A stretch of 64,000 bases of DNA from Platynereis dumerilii (taxonomy: Eukaryota > Annelida > Polychaeta > Phyllodocida > Nereididae). The stretch lies in the NCBI GenBank assembly GCA_026936325.1, contig JAPTHN010000003.1:60539192-60603191 (forward strand). The letters are read 5' to 3'. The notes under the pieces are model-generated. The model saw only the letters and a program-made list of their open reading frames with translations, was not told the DNA's origin and ran no database searches. Numbering within the stretch: position 1 is the stretch's first letter; each line of letters opens with the position of its first letter. A program made the position numbers and the translations under genes. Of the stretch, positions 57,025 through 64,000 are shown one piece after another.

Positions 57025-58518
57025 TCGAATCTATACATTTTTCTCTGCAGCTGCTGCATAGATCTTAGTATCTATCCATCAACCCAATTTCACAGAATCT
57101 ACATTTAATAAAGTCAAAATTAAAGTTATGCTCTTTAAAAAAATGCCTTTGTCACTAAAACAAGTACGTACTGCAAATATGAATAATTAAAAATATTCAA
57201 AATATTCTTCAATGACCTTGCTGTTTTTGTTCTACAACCCTTCATAGACCACTCCATAACTCGGTGCTTAGTGATTTAGTTTTTTTTTGTTCTCCTTATC
57301 AAAATGTTCCCAGCCTTATCAGCAACTCGAGCATTGTCAATGCCATTGAGGAAATTCTATCTATCTGTGCCAGTGAGTTGGGTCTTAGAGAGCTGAGCAA
57401 CAATGAATACAATGGGTGGATATATATCCCTAATGGAATTACAGTTGAACTTGTATTGTAAGGTATTTTACATTCAATTATTAATTCCTGATAATTAGAT
57501 TTTAACAAAGTACTCATTTATTAGGAAAAGTACTATATATTTTTTTTAAAGGAAACGAACCACAGTAAAATATTAATTTCCAGGAAACCAATCACAACAA
57601 AGTACAATTTTTTAAAGGAAAAAATTCCCCCCCCCCCCAAATTGCTAATTTTTAGCAAACAACGTACTGCAACAAAGTATAATAATCTTTAAATTAAGTA
57701 TCCAACCCCAAGAAACTACCTTTATTTATGGATGTTTCATTTTCTGACCAGGTCTGGGAGAGCAAATGCTGATTTTTCTTCCAGGTTTTCATACACTGAA
57801 AGGACTTTCTAAGAATGTCATTATCAGCTGCCAAAAATTGCAAAATCACAACAGATTAAAAGTAATTTTGTTTTCCGTCCATGCGCAAAAATGCTTGTAA
57901 TGACGTACAGTGCAGTGTAGGGCCTGTAGGTCTATGGTGACTTCATATTACACCCTTAACTCTGTAGCTCAACTGTATTTCAATATTTTGACACTTGGTC
58001 ACCCATTGGCCGCACAGTGAAGTCGGGGGTCCAACAGGGCGCTACGAATATTAATGGGCCATTCTTCTTTGCAGTAGCAGATAAATATGATGAATTATAT
58101 ATGCCTATAATGGCAGTCTTGTGACAGTTAAAAATGATAAGATTTCTACTTACAGACATATCCGAACGCCCAACTTGTAACCTGATATCTAACAAAATGA
58201 TATAAATTCCAGCATATGGCATATCCTATGAGTGAATTTGAACTATCAGAGAAAAACTATATGGCATTGTGTAGACTTGAATCAAGAAATAATATGATAT
58301 TATCTGTATCATATATGTTTCTTTTAATTGAAAGTGATGCCAAGCCACCAGGTCATTGAACTTGAAAGAAGAAACAATTACTTCCAAGAAATACAATGTA
58401 AAATATCGACAAAAAAAAGATTTGTCATGGAATTTGCATCTTGTATCTTTCCTTTAGTCCTTTTAGCTTTTGTCTATAGTTTTATATATTCAATCAATAT
58501 TCAATCAATCAATATACC
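57025..58518. other. Unassigned; weak exon-like frame at 57264-57461 (+)
   Basis: In the frame at 57264-57461, the stretch after a T-rich tract and TTCCCAG (57308-57314) has protein-like composition (SIVNAIEEILSICASELG). It ends at a stop and matches no family I know. No companion exon is seen. The remainder, including a ten-C run near 57629, is unassigned. Confidence 0.15.
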
Positions 58519-58620
58519 TATCCTCCTATCTACCTATCTACCTATCTACCTATCTATCTACCTATCTACCTATCTACCTATCTACCTGTCTACCAATCTA
58601 TCTATCTATCCATCTATCTC
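58519..58620. repeat. (CTAC/CTAT)n microsatellite
   Basis: Mixed CTAC and CTAT tetranucleotides immediately upstream of a SINE-2 copy. The tyrosine/leucine-rich open frames over it are repeat artefacts. Confidence 0.9.
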
Positions 58621-58621
58621 T

Positions 58622-58800
58622 ATTGGCTGGGTCCAGAGTTCGAATCCAGCAGATGCTGGGTCTCCTGGGCCAATGTTTGATGGCTATATCAATCACCCTT
58701 CACCTCATTGCCCTGTCCTCCTCCTGTCCTGATTAGCCTACCAAGTGCATAAATACAGGACGTAAAGCCCCAATCATCCATTCATCCATCTATCTATCTA
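58622..58800 (+). mobile_element. SINE-2 copy, 3' three-quarters
   Basis: Starts in the head at TTGGCTGGGTCCAGAGTTCG (B box GAGTTCGAATCCAGC). It continues through GGGCCAATGTTTGATGGC, TTAGCCTACCAAGTGCATAA and ATACAGGACGTAAAGCCCC to an ATTCATCCATC/ATCT tail. The A-box region is missing or replaced by the microsatellite. Confidence 0.85.
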
Positions 58801-59033
58801 TGCCTGTCTGGTTGTCTGGTCATTTCTTTGTATTTCTATTTCAGCACCTATGACCTGGCAAATAATGATGATCTATCACTGCATTGCATTTCGTCTTTTT
58901 TTGGATCTTCTTTTTTTGGTCAAATCCCAATCAATAATTTCACATTACATCACTCAGCGATCACTGTGCACATGTCTTGGTGAAACTGGCACGCAACAAG
59001 TTGTGGCTGGAGTGTGAGGAAAATTTAGAAGAT

Positions 59034-59235
59034 CCAGTAGCGGATCCAGCAAATTTTTGTTGGGGGGGGTCCATCGCTTTATCACCTTGCGTAACACACA
59101 TACCTTGAAATAATGCACGGCACTTGTAAAATGAACATATGTAAAAATATTAAAACCACATCTTGTGAGGAGGGGGGGGGGATGCATCCATCCACCACCT
59201 CCCCCCCCCGCTTGGTACGTCCCTGAGTAGATCCA
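59034..59235. repeat. hAT-MITE-like repeat with G/C runs
   Basis: CAGTAGCGGATCCAGCAAAT opens the segment, followed by G runs at 59062 and 59172 and a C run at 59201. It closes with GGTACGTCCCTG, whose complement (CAGGGACGTACC) is a plausible diverged inverted end. Compare 38724-38865. Confidence 0.5.
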
Positions 59236-59492
59236 TAGAGCATAAAATATTTCAGGCGGAGTTTTGTGTTTGCTGCAAATGACGGTCAGGTATTGATTAA
59301 TGCAGAAATGTGCTTGGGGATGAGGTGATGATCATGGGCAGAATCCTTTGTGTCCCTCTTGTCAATTTCTCTGTCTGGATAAATATATATTTTTAGATCT
59401 ATAACAGCATGGCAATACACTATATTTCATGCATATAGAACTCCGGTGCATCTCTAGTCCATAGAAAGTGCACAGGGCTACATACATGTATG
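59236..59492. other. No recognised feature
   Basis: Short unassigned stretch before the minisatellite. Confidence 0.35.
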
Positions 59493-60045
59493 CGTTGGGG
59501 TGAGCAGGGCTCAGTGAGACAAGGCCATGTACGTTGGGAAGAGGGGGGCACAGTGAGACAAAGATATATATGTTGAGAAGAGGGGGCACAGTAAGACAAA
59601 GCCATATATGTTGGGGAGAGTGGGGCACCGTGAGACAAAGCCATGTACGTTGGGAAGAGGGGGCACAGTGAGACAAAGTGCACATTGGGGAGAGCAGGGC
59701 ACAACAAGACAAAGCTATATATGTTGAGAGGGGCACAGTGAGACAAAGCCATGTACATTGGGGAGAGCGGGGCACCGTGAGACAGAGTGTGACACTCTGT
59801 CACACGGTGCCCCTCTCTCCACTGTGTATGTTGGGCAAACCAGGGCACAGTGAGACAAAGCAATGTATATTAGACAAAGCGGGGCACAGTGAGACAAAGC
59901 CATGTTATGTTGGGAAGAGGGGGTGCAATGAGACAAAGACATATATATTGGCAAATCAGGGCACAGTGAGACAAAGCCATATGCATTGGGCTAAGCGGTG
60001 CACTGTACATTGGGGAGAATGGAGCACAGTGAAACAAAGGCTCCA
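59493..60045. repeat. 39-bp minisatellite, ~13 units, with an internal hairpin
   Basis: Units follow GGGGAGAGTGGGGCACCGTG then AGACAAAGCCATGTACGTT, with a modal length of 39 bp. Because 39 is a multiple of three and stops are rare in the unit, open frames of 79 to 168 codons appear on both strands; I do not regard them as genes. One unit is inverted, producing a hairpin at 59762-59820 with arms of about 29 bp. Confidence 0.9.
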
Positions 60046-60195
60046 AGTGAGACTATTTACAGAAGTACCCTCTTTTATGTTATCAAATATTTTAACCCAT
60101 TTATGCACAGTGTTAGAGCAAAGAAAATTGGTCGTCATTTGTGTCCCATTTATCTCAAATAAATCATCACCCCTGATGATGTGATACGGTTTCAT

Positions 60196-60270
60196 ATCAT
60201 TGGATGAGAATTCATGCTTCCACAAGCAGTTTAGTTGAGGTTGTTTGGCATTGATTCAAAGGCAAAAAAC
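60196..60270. mobile_element. Fragment of the 3642-4131 type element
   Basis: TTGGATGAGAATTCATGCTTC, CACAAGCAGTTTAGTTGAGG and TTGTTTGGCATTGATTC align with 4027-4092 of the complete element. The terminal CAGTGCCGCC and the other arm are missing. Confidence 0.65.
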
Positions 60271-60744
60271 AATACTGTAAGTTCTAAATGTGCTTGCTAT
60301 AGTTTATTTCTATTTACAAAAAGAACTTGTGCTTATGTTTTCTGTATTGATATATACCCGACTTTAAATAAAGATTACCTTACATGCAGATTTACATGTA
60401 GATTCCACAAATCTAAATTGAAGAAAGTTAGGGTTAGTTTATATATTTAAGACATATACAACTGCCAATACAAGTAATGCAGTCAGGTATGTGCCATTGA
60501 ACTAGCTAAAGAAAGGAAATCCTTGAAATGAAAATTATTGGCTCTTCCCCTGCTCCAATGCTCCTGGCATATGAAGTTAAAACTACACCTTCAAGCCAAG
60601 GGCATTGCAATAGCTTTGATAATGAAGTGCAGGCTCTGAGTTGGACCTCTACCATGAGAATATCTGAGATATATCTGCAATTTGTACTGTTGAGGATTTT
60701 GAAAAATGTTTTAGTTGGTTTAGATCAATGCTACCAGGAATTGA
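60271..60744. other. Unassigned; LINE-like AATAAAGATTACCTTAC near 60367
   Basis: The phrase at 60365-60383 resembles a LINE 3' end but has no tandem tail. Otherwise nothing recognised. Confidence 0.3.
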
Positions 60745-60965
60745 TCGCACCATGCAGCCTATTGGACTGCTAACTTCTGGGACCTGGGTTCAGTTTGTGG
60801 GCAACACAATGCGGTAGATGGAAGTTTCATCTGGAGCAACAAGTTACTTCACTTCACTAAATTATCATGGACTCTGCCTGTCCTATATTAGGCCCAATCA
60901 GAGCAAAAAAAAATTCAAGGAAATAAAGCCCAGTTAGCCCCTCAAAAAGAATTCAATCGAATTCA
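60745..60965 (+). mobile_element. SINE-2 copy, strongly diverged
   Basis: A B-box-like GGGTTCAGTTTGTGG, GGAAGTTTCATCTGGAGCAA, CTCTGCCTGTCCTATATTAG and a terminal AATAAAGCCC follow the family order. An A run replaces part of the 3' region. Family membership is likely but not certain. Confidence 0.5.
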
Positions 60966-61530
60966 GACTTCAAAACCATTGCATTATCTGGGCTATACTC
61001 ATTGCATGGATGCTCTTCTTCCAATACATTTCTGTGCTGCACTTTTATGAGAAGGTTCATAGCGATTCCTGTATTCAGCCAGATCAACGACATTTTAAAT
61101 TTACACTATTTTTGGTGAACCACAAGATATAATGAATCACAATTTTAGATATCTTTGTGTGTCTTTCACAGATCAGAAATTCCAAGATAAGAGTGTCACC
61201 AAATGTTGGGAAACTCTCAAAACAGTGCTTCCATTCTTCTATGGAACATTTCCTGTGGTCATGACGTCATCTGGAACTACCTATGATGTCATAAATAGAG
61301 TTGTCTTCACGGAGTGGTTAATGATCATTGTTTACATTGGTTATGACAGGATGAGGTCACTCCGGCTAATAAGGAAATTAGAAATATAGATTTCCAAAAT
61401 TGTGCCTGAGGGCTGGAGATATCTTTAGCAATCCAAAGTAGGGTTACAATGTAATCACCAATCAGATTATATATGGACAAAAGCATGGCACTTCGGTCAA
61501 TCTTGAATGACTAAAACTAATATTAACATA
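60966..61530. other. No recognised feature
   Basis: No gene or repeat family recognised; the frame at 61132-61389 has no recognised domain. Confidence 0.35.
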
Positions 61531-61721
61531 GAACGGGGTAAAGTTGGCAATCCGAGGTAAATTAATTGCAACTTTTCTCACTGACACAGTCACACAGGTA
61601 TCTTTGCAAAAGTTGCCATCTGTGTCAGTGAAGAAAAGTTGGCATTTGTGCCATTAAGTGGGTCAAAATACATTACAAACTTTACCCCGGATTGCCATCT
61701 TTAAAATATCCCGTTTTACGG
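61531..61721. mobile_element. Palindromic MITE with AACGGGGTAAA ends
   Basis: GAACGGGGTAAAGTTGGCAA and GGCAATCCGAGGTAAA on the left are mirrored on the right by TTTACCCCGGATTGCC and CCCGTTTTACG. Inside, CAACTTTTCTCACTGACACAG pairs with CTGTGTCAGTGAAGAAAAGTTG. TA adjoins both ends. About 190 bp, no coding capacity, single copy in the window. Confidence 0.6.
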
Positions 61722-63159
61722 TAGCCGATATATACATATACCAGCAAATAGCGTCGGGGCCCAAACACTGTCACAAGGCGTAAATTGGAGAAAAAAAAAT
61801 TGGGAGAAAACTTTTGGGAAAAAAATATAACTTTTTATTTCATTGGGAATAAAGTAGCCCAGTTGCTGCAGGACAACAACAAAAGTACACTGGCTGAGTT
61901 TTGGTGGTCGTGGGTCACCCAGACACCTCAGAATAGGAACTGAAGCATCCAGAAACCTGCCTTTACAGTTAGATTCTTAATTTCTACAGCTGCATGGAAA
62001 GCAAATTGTCAGTCCAGCATGCAACAGAGACAGTTGATTTATGAGTCATTTACTCTACTGCTACAAGTCATGCTCATTTGATCTTGCACCTTAATTCTAA
62101 ACTTCAAAATTTGCTTTGTCAACTTTGCAGCCTGGGTGCCAAAATCCTTCACATCTAAATTATTCTGGTAGGAATGTGAGAATTGGGAGTGCAACATTTT
62201 TACACCTCTGTTCACAACTTTTATCGAATCCTCATGAAGGCAGCTTAATTCCTGGACATGTTTCCACATTAGTCAGCATATTGATTGGTCTATGCTGTGT
62301 TCCAAACCAATCATTATGAGTTATTTTCTATGGTTGAGGGCAGCTGGAGCCAACAGTGATGCTGGCTGTAGCTCAATAATCACATCTATGAAACTGCCTG
62401 CCTACTGAGGAATCACCTGTGGCTTGGTTAACTGTGTAGGGAGGGGCTGAGGTGCACACCTACTTTTAAAACAAATTATGGGAAAATTTTGAGAATTTTT
62501 TTTGTGCAATATTTTATTTTGTTGCCTGTCAAATTCTCTCAGTTCTTGTAAGAGAAGATATTTTGAACAAGGCTTTCTCCAACTTCAAGACAACCACACA
62601 GCAAAGGATGCCTTGTATTTGGACGTATAAGATAATCATAGATGATGAAATTTCAAAATTTCAGTCAGCAATTAGGATTTTTAGAGGCATCAATTTCCCC
62701 CCTTCTCGGCGATATTGTAGAAAATTCCACATTGTGTTCTTAGTGTCTCAATTTGTGACAGATATAACTAATTCACTAAAATACAGTATTATATCGATCG
62801 AAAACATCAAAAATGTCTTCAGTATTTCTTCACTCATCTGGACGCATCATATATATCTGGAATTGCGTCAAAGCGTCCAAAACTAAACTCCTCCGAACAA
62901 TTTATCAAAACTTGATATAACTCATAGTCACTCTTAGCCCCCCCTCCCCTTTCCACATCACCTGCATCCCTGCACAGTGGCCTGATGCTGCTGCTGCTGC
63001 AAATTGCAGAGATGATGATGAGCACTTTGAACGGACGATGGATCAGGAAACACCTGGCACTCACGACAAACACTGGCGATCGATGCTTCAGCAACAGGCA
63101 GCAAACATCATCCCTCATCTCCATCAAAGTGGGATTTAATCGGTGGGTCAGGGGGGGGG
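61722..63159. other. Unassigned; weak exon-like frame at 62039-62269 (-)
   Basis: The minus-strand frame at 62039-62269 reads as 76 helix-prone residues (for example KDFGTQAAKLTKQILKFRIK) with a stop directly upstream of its first methionine. It could be a small exon, but I recognise no family and see no splice partner. A CTG run and C runs lie near 62938-63002. The rest holds nothing recognised. Confidence 0.15.
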
Positions 63160-63326
63160 GGGCGGGAGAGGTGAGCGCAGTTGGTAGAGCTCTAGAGCTT
63201 CCACTTCTACAGGCGCTTGGTCCCGGGTTCGATCCAGCTCTTGTCCAACTCGCTTCTGATCCCAGAAATCCCCTGAGGGCCAGAAGAGCTTTTCCTGTCC
63301 AGATGAGTCCCAGTCGCCTGGACTCT
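63160..63326 (+). mobile_element. tRNA-derived SINE head (SINE-2-like or distinct family)
   Basis: A strong A box (GAGCGCAGTTGGTAGAGCTC) and B box (CCCGGGTTCGATCCAGCTC) lie 40-50 bp apart. The following ~90 bp (CCAACTCGCTTCTGATCCC, CCCCTGAGGGCCAGAAGAGC) are not shared with the other SINE-2 copies. It then reaches GTCGCCTGGACTCT just before MITE-A copy 3. It may be a separate SINE joined to SINE-2. It is not a functional tRNA gene. Confidence 0.6.
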
Positions 63327-63526
63327 CATTGTAAAATTTGAAATTGTGAATCAGCCAGGATTCAGCCTAAATGATTGAGTGAGATGGTTGCACAATTCCT
63401 TTGGGCTAACATTCTTATTGTTTTAAGTTATGAAAACGCACAGATTATCATAAAGTAAAACAAAAAGCTATTTTAGTTATCTCACTCAATCATTTAAACT
63501 CACTCAAAATTTCAAATTTTACATAG
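63327..63526. mobile_element. MITE-A copy 3
   Basis: Starts CATTGTAAAATTTGAAATTG and ends AAATTTTACATAG. Both arms contain the TGAGTGAGATGGTTGCAC family motif or its complement, though the right arm has lost part of it. It is more diverged than copies 1 and 2. TA remains only on the right (63527-63528). Confidence 0.75.
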
Positions 63527-63640
63527 TATGCTGGACAGCCGTTTCAATCATCCTTTGCCTCATTGTGTCCTCATCCTACCCCGTTTACCTTATAAAGTAC
63601 AAATACAGGACGTAAAGCCCCAATTATCCCTGACCTCCCT
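63527..63640 (+). mobile_element. SINE-2 3' half, interrupted by MITE-A
   Basis: Resumes at TATGCTGGACAGCCGTTTCA, matching CTATGTTGGACATCTGCTTC in the copy at 33566-33775. It continues through TTTGCCTCATTGTGTCC to AATACAGGACGTAAAGCCCC. MITE-A copy 3 therefore interrupts this SINE at the TA of GCCTATGTTGG. Confidence 0.75.
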
Positions 63641-64000
63641 CAAAATGCATCACTTGAGGATCACTAGAGCATTGATGGACCATCAGCATGAGGAATCATC
63701 TGACTGCATGATCAATGCTCTTTTTGCATCAGCATCTGCTGATCGTGTCATAAAGAACATGTTTGTTCGATTGAAAACTCAGTAGTGTTTTGTCTGTTTG
63801 AGTGTTCAGATTAAGTCTTTCTCGACAAAATGCCGGTGTAAATCAGACAAAACAAATATATCAGCTGGTGTCCACAGAATGTGTAAAATCAGACGAAAGA
63901 CACACATTATACCTATGCATTTCCTGGATCAAGTTTATGTCAGCCATTTAACAAATATTTTCTTTACTCGATATAGGCCTATCAACAATGATTTTTTTAC
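63641..64000. other. No recognised feature
   Basis: The end of the window; no gene or repeat family recognised. The tail of the plus-strand frame ending at 63785 (SASADRVIKNMFVRLK) is protein-like in composition but unsupported. Confidence 0.3.

Noticed and set aside
59678-60184. 168-codon open frame, the longest in the window
   Set aside because: It lies in a 39-bp minisatellite whose unit length is a multiple of three; comparable frames exist on the opposite strand, so openness is a repeat artefact.
63168-63235. Possible functional tRNA gene with good A and B boxes
   Set aside because: The sequence around the boxes does not give a convincing cloverleaf or acceptor stem, and it continues into SINE-like sequence; it is a SINE head.

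Overview
This is animal genomic DNA, AT-rich and dominated by repeats. Long A, T, G and C runs, many diverged tRNA-type SINEs, LINE-like 3' tails, several families of short inverted-repeat DNA elements (MITEs), GATA/ATCT microsatellites and minisatellites point to a marine invertebrate, most plausibly a deuterostome such as an echinoderm or hemichordate. That assignment is an inference; no host gene is available to anchor it. No open frame is both long and protein-like. The longest (168 codons) lies in a 39-bp minisatellite, so the window reads as intergenic or intronic sequence. I found no genuine tRNA, rRNA, CRISPR array or bacterial-type operon.

Layout. 1-5.8 kb: SINE fragments, a TA-flanked MITE inserted in a SINE, and a 490-bp Tc1/mariner-type inverted-repeat element. 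5.8-10.9 kb: an apparent 5-kb DNA transposon with about 170-bp terminal inverted repeats, enclosing a broken copy of an invertebrate repetitive protein family. 10.9-19.4 kb: SINEs, a second MITE-A copy, a LINE-like tail and a 1.4-kb inverted-repeat structure. 19.4-26.4 kb: MITE-B, minisatellites, a roughly 245-bp tandem repeat carrying its own inverted-repeat element, and pogo-like MITEs. 26.4-36.1 kb: SINE-1, SINE-2 and SINE-3 copies, one SINE-3 with a perfect 14-bp target duplication, and a second MITE-B. 37.6-40 kb: a cluster of inverted-repeat elements, including a 1.05-kb one with an array of subterminal motifs. 43.2-44.0 kb: higher-order tandem repeats. 45.4-48.6 kb: a two-copy 1.6-kb tandem duplication with an abrupt change in divergence. 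50-64 kb: minisatellites, degenerate CAGT satellite, further SINEs, inverted-repeat elements and a third MITE-A copy.

Three SINE families recur. SINE-1 has a tRNA-like head, a body of about 330 bp and an (ATCT)n tail. SINE-2 has a tRNA-like head, the phrase GCATAAATACAGGACGTAAAG and a (TCCA)n tail. SINE-3 has a tRNA-like head and an (AAAC)n tail. Family names here are local labels for this window, not database names. Nested insertions give relative ages: MITE-A is younger than the SINE-2 copies it interrupts, and SINE-1 is younger than the ATGGCTGCC-type repeat at 54 kb.

The most notable candidates are the 5-kb element with its protein relic, the 1.05-kb element with oppositely oriented subterminal motif arrays, and the tandem duplication whose first ~215 bp differ by about 8% while the next ~1.1 kb differ by only two or three bases.
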